Below are positions 18,601 to 26,538 of a stretch of DNA of 64,000 nt, piece after piece. A model generated the notes under the pieces. That model saw only the letters and a program-made list of their open reading frames with translations, searched no databases and had not been told where the DNA came from. Within the stretch, counting starts at the first letter, position 1. The number at the start of each line of letters is the position of its first letter. The stretch comes from Amycolatopsis sp. DSM 110486 (lineage in GTDB: Bacteria > Actinomycetota > Actinomycetes > Mycobacteriales > Pseudonocardiaceae), in NCBI RefSeq assembly GCF_019468465.1, contig NZ_CP080519.1:2123001-2187000 (forward strand), read 5' to 3'. Made by a program: the position numbers and the translations under genes.

Positions 18601-19016
18601 GGCGCCGCTTCGGCGGCCTGCAGGAGCTCCTCGAGGCAGTCGGGTTCGGGCGCGCAGTCGTCGTGCAGCAGCCACAGCCACGCACCCGGGTCGCCCCACC
18701 GTTCCACCGCGTGGGCCACGGCGGCCGCGATCGCCGCAGCGAAGCCAATTTCACTCGAAAGAGTGATGACGCCGGACAGCACCGGCTGCGAATCGGGCCC
18801 CGCCGCGACCCCGCCGGGCTCGGCCGCCTCGGCGAGCAGCTTCGCGGTCAAGTCGGTGGACCCGGTGTCGACCGCGAGCACGTGCCGCGGCCGGACCGTG
18901 CTGCGCCGCAAGGAAGAAAGCGCCAGCGGCAGCCACTCTTCGCCGTCGTGACAGACCACAATGGCCAGAACGGGCAGCGTCCTCACGAGCGACGGTGCGA
19001 CGGTGCGGGTCAACAA
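15648..19016 (-). CDS. Large membrane GT2 glycosyltransferase
   Basis: A 1122-residue protein. Residues about 15-270 form a GT-A family 2 catalytic domain: VVCHDGEEWLPLAL, VDTGSTD, the metal-binding LLHDDCAPEPD, and the acceptor-side REDLDFGWR. Hydrophobic helices near 275-300 follow, then a Pro/Glu-rich linker (about 400-480), then about a dozen membrane helices (490-870) and an exported-type C-terminal domain before a last helix. The membrane half has a PWHAVAGGTG element recalling polyprenyl-sugar-dependent GT-C enzymes. A cell-envelope polysaccharide role is inferred from the mannose genes and whiB2 nearby. The start is uncertain: TTG 19016 or 19013 behind AGGAG. Confidence 0.85.
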   Translation of the reverse strand: MLTRTVAPSLVRTLPVLAIVVCHDGEEWLPLALSSLRRSTVRPRHVLAVDTGSTDLTAKLLAEAAEPGGVAAGPDSQPVLSGVITLSSEIGFAAAIAAAVAHAVERWGDPGAWLWLLHDDCAPEPDCLEELLQAAEAAPSAKVLGPLGLDWAEPRLIVEAGLSTDASGHRQQMAAPGDEPGEVLAVPSAGSLVQRELWDALGGFDEDFSLLREDLDFGWRANATGALVLSVPAARVRHARALSTGRRAPDAAGRSLAAVNRAHGLRVFLVNCSPFSFWFGLVRLPLLLLLRVLVFFVLRRAPEARAELSALAYLTGGRGKLRAARANRRESPRPGTVRGLFVGRYTRLRNALRAGVVGLVRRGVESDVALGTVPEGLTEEPAWIAPEALGAADRRPVGPEALPAGALRGLSSRGSGLRRPGTGTVVAVAVPPEQDTALEQDTAPEREEVPEETVVEPGDGPKPSPTPRPAPAREPGLVFVEVNRRRVLAATIFAPPVVLVVVLTALAFVVNRGRLGLDLSGGGLLPVGGLGDIWSTYLAPWHAVAGGTGAPAPATLPVLGTIGAIFAPLGGPAALVAILLIGDIPLAALSAYAATRKLPVRRWVRAVVAATYALLPAATASVAQGRLDVVVVHLVLPLVVAGIARLLTRPGTRWLHVSALSAFGVAVLGAFSPLAHALALVGLLLGFVVLPAPTGLARRAASVGIVVILPLVLLLPWPTVLLKYPELLLHGLGGPAAPASGADLAGLTPGGPGAWPIGVGVLAATLVALVVRPTKQVAGGLALAVLGVAAVVLVRQVPVTPMQGGPAATGYTGVPLLVVGAGLLWAVLATWQRGGSASVPAPWLPKVAGVAGVVVLIALGVSAVGTGHNGPLTAQPRPALAPEVAADLVGSGRAVLDLGQLTRQTGGRLAVFGDDQLAPTPGTPERLANWRRDLLTGDANAVKSAVAAAAVSGVEYVILPPGSNPQALVSLAGELVAPAAPMSDGRPVVRLLPKAGEVTLISPELAKAAVTGGGAPGASPGVSPVDARLPDVRVRASDGPTGRLLVLAAEQEAGWTASVNGKAVPIVPAWGHQVAVSIPPQSSEVSLAFPGTERGLLLLAQLAAVLFTALTAVPSRRRAPRP
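17690..17725. repeat. Tandem 18-bp repeat inside the glycosyltransferase gene
   Basis: Two near-identical adjacent 18-base units encode EQDTAL and EQDTAP in the acidic linker before the membrane half. This is an in-frame slippage-prone repeat. Confidence 0.7.
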
Positions 19017-19142
19017 CCACTCCTGGTCAGGCTGCGGGCGGGTGCGGTCACCCTACGGCTTGACCCGCGCACGCGGCGCCGGACCCGCACCCACCTTTTC
19101 GCCGTCGCGGCGTCGAACGTTTCGCGCCGAACGCCGTGTGGA

Positions 19143-19418
19143 TCACACTGACGTCTCCACCACACGCGTCCACGCCTCGGGACGCACCGACCACATGCGA
19201 CACACGACGACGGCACAACTACCGTCGTCGCCCACTTCGATCCCCACCGCCAGGCTGGGATTGATCCGCGCCGAAACCCCGCCACAGCGGCAAGTTCCCC
19301 ACGCACACTCCATTGACGCCTGGCTACCCACGCGGTTGCGCGCCCAAACCTCGAAGTTTCGCCGAAGATCGAAAACCGTGGTCGCGAACTTGCCCCACGT
19401 CGGGCGCAACCCGGCCAC
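19143..19418 (-). CDS. Possible small Cys-containing protein
   Basis: A 91-residue frame (GTG start) in the 662-base gap between the glycosyltransferase and whiB2. Its composition is balanced, unlike shadow frames, with Trp, Phe and five Cys (ECAWGTCRCGG and CAVVVCRMW). Third-position GC is roughly three quarters, lower than neighbouring genes. No clear ribosome-binding site and no recognised family. It may be a poorly conserved gene, a remnant, or chance. Confidence 0.25.
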   Translation of the reverse strand: MAGLRPTWGKFATTVFDLRRNFEVWARNRVGSQASMECAWGTCRCGGVSARINPSLAVGIEVGDDGSCAVVVCRMWSVRPEAWTRVVETSV

Positions 19419-19596
19419 ACGCGGGCGCCCGCCAGCCTAATCCGGTGCTATACCAGCAAAAACGCCACGAAAGCGAGAGGGCCCGTGCCGCGCACGGACC
19501 CACCTCACCCCTCGCAAAACCAGTCAAGCCCGCAGCACACGCCGAACTCGAAAGGCGACCACAGTCGGGGGTCCGGGGGCTTGCCCTCGGGCGGGG

Positions 19597-19617
19597 TCTG
19601 GGGGTTGCACCCCCAGA
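19597..19617 (-). terminator. whiB2 terminator
   Basis: Perfect 9-bp stem with a 3-base loop (19597-19605 with 19609-19617). It belongs to the G-rich/C-rich hairpin type common downstream of actinomycete genes. Confidence 0.6.
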
Positions 19618-19678
19618 AGACACTGACGCGCGACGTGGTTCGCGCTTTCCGCGAACACACCGCACCCCCGAGCAAGCG

Positions 19679-19966
19679 TTAGATCGCTCGCTTTTTCAGC
19701 TTCCGCCGCTCGCGTTCGGACAGACCACCCCAGATGCCGAAGCGCTCGTCATGCGCCAGGGCGTACTCCAGGCACTCGTCCTTGACCTCGCAGCCGAGGC
19801 AGATCCGCTTGGCTTCGCGGGTCGAGCCGCCCTTCTCGGGGAAGAACGCCTCGGGGTCCGTCTGCGCGCACAAGGCGCGCTCCTGCCAATCCTGTTCCTC
19901 CTCGGTGGCATCGAAGAGGTCGGTCAGATCCCCCAGCTCCTGCTCAGGGTTCTCGCCCCAACCCAC
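19679..19966 (-). CDS. whiB2: WhiB-family iron-sulfur regulator (WhiB2/WhmD type)
   Basis: A 95-residue transcription factor. Four Cys (33, 56, 59, 65; spacing C-x22-C-x2-C-x5-C) bind a redox-sensitive [4Fe-4S] cluster. The GIWGG turn (RFGIWGGLSERERR) and basic tail KLKKRAI make the DNA- and sigma-contact face. The FFPEKGGSTREAKRIC stretch is typical of the WhiB2 class, which controls septation and sporulation. The frame is open to 20194, but GTG 19966 has a purine-rich GGGAGTGGGGG just upstream and gives normal family length. A long untranslated leader is possible, as for other whiB genes. Confidence 0.95.
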   Translation of the reverse strand: MGWGENPEQELGDLTDLFDATEEEQDWQERALCAQTDPEAFFPEKGGSTREAKRICLGCEVKDECLEYALAHDERFGIWGGLSERERRKLKKRAI

Positions 19967-20241
19967 GACGTGCCCCCACTCCCTCTTTTCAGGCCTCGAG
20001 TCGGTCCTCGAGCCTTCCGCTTCCAACCGCACGTCCGCCTCCTCGCTCCTACGCACTCCCCAGGCTGGCGGTGGTGAAACGTCATCCGCTGTCCCCTCTC
20101 GACAGCGAATGACATCACTGTGATTACACCCGTGTAGTGCGGTCAGGTCAAGCGGAGTAGCGAGTTCGGGGGATACCTCTCGCGCGTTGCGCAAGGGGAC
20201 ACGCCGAAGACTTCACACCGGGCATACGGAAGACTGGTGGA

Positions 20242-21015
20242 GTGCAGAGATCAGCAGTGCGGCCCAGCCCGGTCTTCATCGGCATCCTCGCGGTCGCCGT
20301 CCTCGGCGGAATCCTGGCCGCGTACGGTGATTCACTGAGTCTGACGGGTGACAAGGACCCGCTCTACGTCACCGGTGTCGTACTCCTCGTGGCCGGCGGA
20401 TGGATCGCTTCGCTGACCCTGCACGAGTTCGGCCACGCCTTCGTGGCCTATCGCGGCGGCGACGCCGGGGTCGCCCAGAAGGGCTACCTCACCCTGGACG
20501 TGCGGCGCTACACCGACCCCGTCCTGTCGATCCTGCTCCCGCTGATCTTCCTCCTCATCGGCGGCATCCCGTTGCCCGGCGGCGCGGTGTGGATCAACCG
20601 CGGCGCGCTGCGCAACCGCGCAACGTCGTCGTGGGTCTCGCTCGCCGGCCCGCTGTCGAACCTCGGGGTGGGCGCCGCGCTGTGCCTCGTGGTGGCGCTG
20701 GTGCCGATGTCGACCGGCCTGTTCTTCGGTCTGTCCTACCTGGCGCTGCTGCAGGTGATGACGTTCCTGATCAACATCCTGCCCATCCCCGGCCTCGACG
20801 GCTGGGGCGCGATCGAGCCGTACCTTTCACCGCAGGCGCGGGCGTTCGGCGCACGCGTGCGGCCGTGGGCGCCGCTGGTGCTCTTCGCGTTGTTCTTCGC
20901 GTTCCGCCCGCTGTCCGACGCGCTCTGGTACGTCGCGGGCCTGATCTTCGACGCGTTCGGCGGCAGCGGCCTGGCCGCGCAGTTCGGGCAGTCGGCGTTC
21001 CTCTTCTGGCGCTGA
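20242..21015 (+). CDS. Site-2-protease-like membrane metalloprotease (M50)
   Basis: A 257-residue intramembrane protease. About six helices; the zinc motif is HEFGH at 61-65 within LTLHEFGHAFVAY, and the third ligand is Asp186 in NILPIPGLDGWGAIEP, the S2P N-x2-P-x3-LDG pattern. It lacks a PDZ or CBS domain, so it is the minimal form. Such enzymes release membrane-bound regulators such as anti-sigma factors; no partner gene is adjacent. GTG start with a weak GGTGG upstream. It stands alone between divergent whiB2 and a convergent minus-strand cluster. Confidence 0.9.
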   Translation: MQRSAVRPSPVFIGILAVAVLGGILAAYGDSLSLTGDKDPLYVTGVVLLVAGGWIASLTLHEFGHAFVAYRGGDAGVAQKGYLTLDVRRYTDPVLSILLPLIFLLIGGIPLPGGAVWINRGALRNRATSSWVSLAGPLSNLGVGAALCLVVALVPMSTGLFFGLSYLALLQVMTFLINILPIPGLDGWGAIEPYLSPQARAFGARVRPWAPLVLFALFFAFRPLSDALWYVAGLIFDAFGGSGLAAQFGQSAFLFWR

Positions 21016-21051
21016 CGGCCGCGGTCCGGCTCAGGGTTCAGGCGGTTGAGC

Positions 21052-21849
21052 TCAAGAAAAAGAAGCCCAGTGCGAGTTGGCCATCAGCCACCCGTGCGCG
21101 CGCTTCCAGATCTGCTTGAGCCCCCAGCGCTCGCCGAGGTAGTCGCCCGCCGCGCCGACCACCGGGATCAGCCCGAGGGCCCGGTGGTAGAAGCGGCCTC
21201 GCGGGCGCTTCTCCAGCTCGTCGGTGATCCCCCACAGTGACCGGCCGAGCCGCCACAGTGTCCCGGCGACGGCCTTCACCGTCACCTTGCCGTGGGCGCG
21301 TTCGGATTCCGTCAGTTCTTCGGTGAGCTGCGCGGCCGCACTGTCCTCTGCGGACTCGTCGGCCGGCTTGCCCGCGGCGAGCACCGGGTCGAGGTCTCGT
21401 TCGAACAGCACCGACGCGATCAGCCGCACCCGGCTGCCGACGTCGGTCACGCCGTACTCCCCCGCGATCGCGCACAGCAGCAGCCCCTGCGACGCGGCAC
21501 CGAGCGTGTCCTGCACCGGCAGCCGGTCGGCGAGCGCGCCGCCGAGGCCCGGGATCGAGGTGAGCGCCGCCGTGAACCGGCCGACCCGGTTGACCCACCA
21601 GCCGCAGCGCTCGTCGATGTCCATGCGGGCCCACGCGGCGGTGCCGGGGACCTTCACCGACGTGAGCGCGCCGAGCACCTTCTCTTTGAAGCCGTCGTCG
21701 CCGAACTCCTCGGCCGCCTCGGTCTTGCGGGCCCGCGCCCGCAGGCCGAACGGGTCCGACTCGCGCAGCGCGTCGAGCATCGGCGCGCAGGCCCGGACGA
21801 ATGGGCGCAGCACCGCCACGACCTGACGGTCCGAAATGGGCTCAGCCAC
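21052..21849 (-). CDS. Conserved hypothetical, last gene of the mshB transcript
   Basis: A 265-residue soluble or membrane-peripheral protein. The central region (about 100-145) is Gly/Ala/Leu-rich and amphipathic (SIPGLGGALADRLP, GLLLCAIAGEYGV), followed by an acidic stretch and a C-terminal ALGLIPVVGAAGDYLG hydrophobic helix. Repeated PGLGG/PVVGAAGD turns faintly resemble EcsC-like lipid-associated proteins, but I do not assign the family. The GTG start overlaps the upstream gene by 8 bases, so it is translationally coupled to the mshB operon. Confidence 0.75.
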   Translation of the reverse strand: MAEPISDRQVVAVLRPFVRACAPMLDALRESDPFGLRARARKTEAAEEFGDDGFKEKVLGALTSVKVPGTAAWARMDIDERCGWWVNRVGRFTAALTSIPGLGGALADRLPVQDTLGAASQGLLLCAIAGEYGVTDVGSRVRLIASVLFERDLDPVLAAGKPADESAEDSAAAQLTEELTESERAHGKVTVKAVAGTLWRLGRSLWGITDELEKRPRGRFYHRALGLIPVVGAAGDYLGERWGLKQIWKRAHGWLMANSHWASFS

Positions 21850-22240
21850 GGAGCTTGCCCTTCGCCGAGGCCGCGCGGCCGAGCCCGCCGCCGAGCACGA
21901 GCGCCGCCGGCAGCGCGCTCGCGCCGAGCAGCAGGATCGCCCGCCAGTCCTGAACGAGCACGAGATCGCCGCCGGGTCCGGCCAAGCCGATGACGAACAC
22001 CACGACCACCCACACCACGAGCGGCACCCACGACAACCCTGGGCGCACGAGCTTCGCGGTCGTCAGCACCAGCCACGGCGTGGTGACCACGCCGACGAGC
22101 ACCGTCAGCGGCAGCGGCACCTCCCCGAGCGTGCCGACGCGCAGCGGCAGGAAGAACACTTCAATCAGCGCCAGCAGCAGCGCGTCCAGGCACAGCACCA
22201 CCAGCATCAAGCGCTGATCGAGGCTCAGCGGGGCCGGCAC
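21842..22240 (-). CDS. Four-helix membrane protein downstream of mshB
   Basis: A 132-residue integral membrane protein with four hydrophobic segments (about 10-32, 42-62, 70-88, 100-118) and a basic C-terminal end. It starts with GTG one base after the mshB stop codon and overlaps the following gene by 8 bases. A small membrane protein also follows mshB in mycobacteria (Rv1171), suggesting a conserved pair. Function unknown; a role in mycothiol trafficking would be speculation. Confidence 0.85.
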   Translation of the reverse strand: MPAPLSLDQRLMLVVLCLDALLLALIEVFFLPLRVGTLGEVPLPLTVLVGVVTTPWLVLTTAKLVRPGLSWVPLVVWVVVVFVIGLAGPGGDLVLVQDWRAILLLGASALPAALVLGGGLGRAASAKGKLRG

Positions 22241-22241
22241 G

Positions 22242-23069
22242 TCACAGCCCTCCGAACAGGTCGGTGTCCGCGCCGGCCGCGTCGCCGTGGGCGAGCACGA
22301 AGTGCTCGGCGGGCGGGATCGGCTGTGCGATGTCGTTGGTGAGGGCGAAGTGCACGATCTCTCCGTCGACGACCGTCAGCTGCGTCTCGTGGGCGCGCAG
22401 GGCCGCGATCTTCGCCGGGAGGTGGGCCGAGGTGTCGAGCACGGTCGTGACCTTCTCATCCGCGGTGCCGGGGAGCTCGTCGTCTTCGGGTACCCGGAAG
22501 GGTGAGCCGCCATTCGCGCGCAGCCGCGCGAGCCCCGCGTCGACCGCGGCCCGGGAGTGCACCACGTGGAAGACGCGCTCGACCGAGGCCGCGCGCGGTG
22601 CCGCCGCCATGGTGACGTCGTGGGCGCGGATGTGGTCGGGGTGGCCATAGCCGCCGAAGGAGTCGTAGGTGACCACGACCTGGGGTGCCACCTCGTCGAG
22701 CAGCTCGGCCAGCTGGGCGGCCTGCTCGTCGAGGCTGCCGCCGGCGAACGCGCGCGGGTGCTCGGCCGCCGGCGTGCCCGCCATGCCCGAGTCGCGCCAG
22801 CGGCCCATCCCGCCGAGGTACTCGTGGCGCGTCACGCCGAGGGCGGCGCAGGCGGCCGCGAGCTCGCCCGAGCGGTAGCCGCCGAGCTGGTCCGCGGCGT
22901 CCGAGGCCAGCAGCGCCAACCGCGGCGGCACGATCTCGCCTTCCTCGCCGAGAGTGCACGTGACCACCGAGACCTCGGCGCCCTCGGCGGCGTACCGGGC
23001 GATGGCGCCGCCGGTCGTGATGGTCTCGTCGTCGGGGTGCGCGTGGACGAGCAGGAGCTTTCGGATCAC
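22242..23069 (-). CDS. mshB: GlcNAc-Ins deacetylase (mycothiol biosynthesis)
   Basis: A 275-residue zinc deacetylase of the LmbE/PIG-L family that removes acetate from GlcNAc-inositol, the second step to mycothiol, the main actinobacterial thiol. Zinc ligands are in AHPDDE (His11, Asp14; Asp13 as base) and HPDH (His146). The long insertion with YLGGMGRWRDSGM is typical of MshB rather than of the conjugate amidase Mca. GTG start directly preceded by a -10-like element, so probably leaderless. It heads a three-gene operon. Confidence 0.95.
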   Translation of the reverse strand: MIRKLLLVHAHPDDETITTGGAIARYAAEGAEVSVVTCTLGEEGEIVPPRLALLASDAADQLGGYRSGELAAACAALGVTRHEYLGGMGRWRDSGMAGTPAAEHPRAFAGGSLDEQAAQLAELLDEVAPQVVVTYDSFGGYGHPDHIRAHDVTMAAAPRAASVERVFHVVHSRAAVDAGLARLRANGGSPFRVPEDDELPGTADEKVTTVLDTSAHLPAKIAALRAHETQLTVVDGEIVHFALTNDIAQPIPPAEHFVLAHGDAAGADTDLFGGL

Positions 23070-23613
23070 GGCACCAGGTTAATGAACTCCGGCCGCGGGG
23101 CCGGGGACCCGCCGTTCCCGATCCCGGAACGTTCCGCGGCAGGGGTTCCGCCCACCCCGCGGGACCGCCCCGGAAAGGGTGGGACACGCCCTCCGGCCCG
23201 CACTCCGGTAAACGGTCGCCACCGTTCACGAGATCAGGTTAATTCCTTGTCACTTCCGGTTTGTCACGGCTGTGTGACTAGTCCATTCGCGGGGTCCTCA
23301 AAGAGGATGGCGTCGGTTATTGTCCCCCGAGCCGAATGACCCACCGAGCCGTGGCCGTCCCCGGACGAGGACCGCGATGATCGAAGATTAGCTACCGTGA
23401 GTAGTCGATCAACCGCAGAACCCGTGGTGGAGATAGGCAAGACGAGATTGCTGTTCCATCACAATCTCACTCAGAGTGTCCGGATCGATAGTTTTGACGG
23501 CTGTCCACTGCCTAGGTTGCACGACTACGGTGAGCTAACTCGATTACATCGAAGCTCGCGGTCAGGAAGAGGTCGCCTCGCAAACCCGCGACGGCGTCGA
23601 GCAAGGAGAATGA
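23070..23613. promoter_or_regulatory. Divergent control region of mshB and the peptide transporter
   Basis: Gene-free. The right half (about 23330-23600) is clearly richer in A/T than its surroundings, as expected for regulated promoters. Several TTGxCx and TAxxxT-like words occur but none pairs at ideal spacing, so no -35/-10 is called for the transporter. Confidence 0.4.
23076..23081 (-). promoter_or_regulatory. Putative -10 element, leaderless promoter of mshB
   Basis: TAACCT on the minus strand ends 6 bases before the mshB GTG start; there is no ribosome-binding site. Confidence 0.55.
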
Positions 23614-25362
23614 ATGTTAGTGACGACAAGGTCGCGCGCCGCGAAGCTCGGTGCCTTCGTCGCGGGTGCGGCCCTTCTGCTCTCCGCGTGTGGCGGTGGC
23701 GGCGGCGGCAACAGCGCGGTGCAGACCGGGCAGGCATTCGCCGACTGCGACAAGAACCCGAACAGCTGCAACTCGGTCCAGGCTGACCAGCTGCAGCAGG
23801 GCGGCGACGTCACGTACGCCATCGAGAAGAACATCCCGAACTGGAACGTGACCTCGGCCGAGGGCAACGTTTTCGAAACGGGCATGGTCACCAAGGGCAT
23901 CCTGCCCTACACCTTCTACGCGACGCCGGACCTCAAGCCGGTCCTGAACAAGGACTTCGTGGAGTCCGCGGACGTCACCAGCACCAACCCGCAGGTGGTC
24001 GTCTACAAGCTCAACCCGAAGGCGTCCTGGGACGACGGCACGCCGCTGTCGGCCGACGACTTCATCTACAACTGGAAGGTCCAGAACGGCAAGGACTGCC
24101 CCGACTGCGCCCCGGCCTCGACCTCCGGTTACGACCAGGTCTCCTCGGTCGTCGGCTCGGACAACGGCAAGACGGTGACCGCCACCTTCTCCAAGCCGTT
24201 CACCGACTGGCGCCAGCTGTGGAGCTCTTCGGGCGCGATGTACCCGGCGCACCTGGCCGCCCAGCACGGTGACACCGCCACCCCGGCCGGCCTCGCCTCG
24301 TCGTACAAGTGGTTCGGCGACACCGTCCCGACCTGGTCCGGCGGCCCGTTCAAGATCTCGAAGTTCGTGAACAACCAGTCGGTGACCGAGGTTCCGAACG
24401 ACAAGTACTGGGGCACCAAGCCGCTGCTGTCGAGCGTGATCTTCCGCGTCATCACCGACGCCACGCAGGAGCCGACCGCTCTGCAGAACAACGAGGTCCA
24501 GGTCATCTACCCGCAGCCGCAGGTCGACCTCGTGAACCAGGTCAAGAACATGCCGAACATCTCCTCCTACATCGGCCTCGGCCTGACCTGGGAGCACTTC
24601 GACTTCAACCTGAAGTCGCCGGGTCTCGACAACAAGGCGCTGCGTCAGGCGATGTTCACGGCGATCAACCGCAAGGACATGATCGCGAAGACGGTCGGCC
24701 AGTTCACCAACAAGGTCGAGCCGCTGAACAACCACAACTTCATGCCGCAGCAGTCGGGCTTCAAGGACGTCGTCTCGTCGACCGGCCAGGGCACCGGTGA
24801 CATCGACAAGGCGAAGAAGCTGCTCACGGACGCCGGTTACAAGCTCAACGGCACGCAGCTGCAGGACCCGTCGGGCAAGAACGTCGGCCCGTACCGCATC
24901 CGCTACACCGTCGGCAACCAGATCCGCCAGGACGAGTGCGAGCTGTTCGCCGCGGCTGCCAAGCAGCTGGGCATCACCGTGAACGTCTCGCCGACCGACG
25001 ACCTCGGTGACACCACCACCAAGGGCGACTACGACATCATCGTGTTCGCCTGGGTGTCCTCGCCGTTCCCGTTCGCGGGCGCCGTCCAGAACTGGGTCAC
25101 CGGTCAGGGCAGCAACTACGGCAAGTACTCCAACCCGCAGGTCGACAGCCTGATCGCCGAGGCCAACGCCGAGACCGACCAGGCCAAGGCCACGGACCTG
25201 CTGAACCAGGCCGACCAGATCATGTCCGACGACGCGTACGTGCTTCCGCTGTACCAGAAGCCGACCTTCATCGCGTCGTCCGACAAGATCGGCAACATCC
25301 GCAACAACTCGACGCTCGACGCCCCGGTCTACAACATGGCGGAGTGGGGCCTCCGCAAGTGA
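23614..25362 (+). CDS. Peptide ABC transporter substrate-binding lipoprotein (family 5)
   Basis: A 582-residue exported lipoprotein. The signal peptide ends in LLLSAC, giving lipid-modified Cys26, followed by a Gly-rich linker. The body matches the SBP_bac_5 family of oligo/dipeptide binders: YKLNPKASWDDGTPLSADDFIYNW is the family landmark stretch (about residues 130-150), with later LRQAMFTAINR. It delivers peptides to the permease encoded next. AAGGAG lies 5 bases before the ATG. Codon 2 is TTA, rare in such genomes. A strong terminator follows, which should favour excess binding protein. Confidence 0.93.
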   Translation: MLVTTRSRAAKLGAFVAGAALLLSACGGGGGGNSAVQTGQAFADCDKNPNSCNSVQADQLQQGGDVTYAIEKNIPNWNVTSAEGNVFETGMVTKGILPYTFYATPDLKPVLNKDFVESADVTSTNPQVVVYKLNPKASWDDGTPLSADDFIYNWKVQNGKDCPDCAPASTSGYDQVSSVVGSDNGKTVTATFSKPFTDWRQLWSSSGAMYPAHLAAQHGDTATPAGLASSYKWFGDTVPTWSGGPFKISKFVNNQSVTEVPNDKYWGTKPLLSSVIFRVITDATQEPTALQNNEVQVIYPQPQVDLVNQVKNMPNISSYIGLGLTWEHFDFNLKSPGLDNKALRQAMFTAINRKDMIAKTVGQFTNKVEPLNNHNFMPQQSGFKDVVSSTGQGTGDIDKAKKLLTDAGYKLNGTQLQDPSGKNVGPYRIRYTVGNQIRQDECELFAAAAKQLGITVNVSPTDDLGDTTTKGDYDIIVFAWVSSPFPFAGAVQNWVTGQGSNYGKYSNPQVDSLIAEANAETDQAKATDLLNQADQIMSDDAYVLPLYQKPTFIASSDKIGNIRNNSTLDAPVYNMAEWGLRK

Positions 25363-25404
25363 TCACCACCCGGTAGATTCGCGGGTAGATTCGCGCAGGA
25401 CAAC

Positions 25405-25439
25405 CGGTGAGGGGCCGGCACACAGCCGGCCCCTCACCG
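25405..25439 (+). terminator. Strong hairpin between binding protein and permease genes
   Basis: Perfect 15-bp stem with a 5-base loop (25405-25419 with 25425-25439). It lies inside the transporter operon and probably terminates part of the transcripts. Confidence 0.75.
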
Positions 25440-25557
25440 CATGTCCGAACCGTCAAGTCCGCTTCATCCCGAACTCCAGATTTGCCTCTCTCGTCGCCTC
25501 GGCCCTGCCACCACAAGCGGCGGGCCACGGCAGAACCACCAGAGCAGGAAGACCTCC

Positions 25558-26538
25558 ATGCTTGCCTTCGCACTGCGCCGGCTCTTCGTCTCGGTGCCGA
25601 TCCTCATCGTGTCGACGTTCCTCGTCTTCGTGATGGTGTCGCTCTCGGCCAACCCGTTGAGCTATCTGATCCAGAGAAACCCGCCCCCGCCCCCTCAGAC
25701 GATCGAGCTCGAGCGGATCCGCCTGCACCTCGACCAGCCGATCTTCGAGCGGTACTGGCACTGGATCACCGGGGTCTTCAGCGGTGACTTCGGCCCGTCG
25801 GTGCAGTCGAACCTGAACATCGGCCACGAGGTCTTCGTCCGCTTCGGCGTGACCCTGCGCCTGATCGCGCTGGCCATGATCGTGGCCCTGATCCTCGCCG
25901 TGGTCATCGGCGTGATCAGCGCGGCCCGCCAGTACTCGAAGTTCGACTACACCGCGACCTTCTTCGGCTTCCTGTTCCTGTCGATGCCCTCGTTCTGGTT
26001 CGCCATCGTGCTGAAGCAGATCGGCATCGGGATCAACACCTCCGTGGGCGACCAGATCTTCTACACGATCGGCTCCTCGTCGGTGATCACACCCGACGGG
26101 TTCGGGGCACAGCTCGGCGACGTCGCCGGCCACCTGATCCTGCCGACCATCTCGCTCGCGCTGACGAGCTACGCGGCCTGGAGCCGCTTCCAGCGCGCGT
26201 CGATGCTCGAGGTCCTCAACTCCGACTACGTGCGCCTCGCCCGTGCGAAGGGGCTGCCCCGCTGGACGGTGACCCGCCGGCACGCGCTGCGCAACGCGCT
26301 CATCCCGCTGACGACAGTGACCGCGCTGGACGTCGGCGCGATCCTCGGCGGTGCCGTGGTGACCGAGACCGTGTTCCAATGGCAGGGCGCAGGCACGTTC
26401 CTGCTGAACGCCATCCGGCAGAGCGACGTCTACGCCGTGGAGGCGTGGCTGCTCATCGCCGCCACGTTCATCATCCTGCTCAACCTCATCGCCGACCTGC
26501 TCTACGGCCTGCTCGACCCGAGGATCCGCTATGCGTGA
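25558..26538 (+). CDS. Peptide ABC transporter permease (DppB/OppB type)
   Basis: A 326-residue inner-membrane permease with six helices. The first helix starts at residue 9; the EAA cytoplasmic loop reads YVRLARAKGLPRWTVTRRHALRNALIP (residues about 220-246), which couples to the ATPases. It pairs with the next permease to form the channel. ATG 25558 is selected: AGGA lies about 10 bases upstream and the translated N-terminus starts like the family, although the frame is open from 25441. It overlaps the next gene by 8 bases. Confidence 0.95.
   Translation: MLAFALRRLFVSVPILIVSTFLVFVMVSLSANPLSYLIQRNPPPPPQTIELERIRLHLDQPIFERYWHWITGVFSGDFGPSVQSNLNIGHEVFVRFGVTLRLIALAMIVALILAVVIGVISAARQYSKFDYTATFFGFLFLSMPSFWFAIVLKQIGIGINTSVGDQIFYTIGSSSVITPDGFGAQLGDVAGHLILPTISLALTSYAAWSRFQRASMLEVLNSDYVRLARAKGLPRWTVTRRHALRNALIPLTTVTALDVGAILGGAVVTETVFQWQGAGTFLLNAIRQSDVYAVEAWLLIAATFIILLNLIADLLYGLLDPRIRYA

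Larger units (their letters stand above)
19017..19678. other. Gene-poor interval before whiB2
   Basis: Contains the doubtful frame at 19143-19418 and the whiB2 terminator. Base composition is visibly less GC-rich than the flanks. No other gene is supported. Confidence 0.45.

Noticed and set aside
23480..23530. TTGACG...TAGGTT as a -35/-10 pair for the peptide transporter
   Set aside because: The spacer is only about 13 bases, too short for a normal sigma-70 promoter.
23397..23786. Frame starting GTG 23397 before the peptide-binding protein
   Set aside because: It overlaps the lipoprotein gene by 170 bases and turns Arg-rich; only its first 40 residues look plausible.
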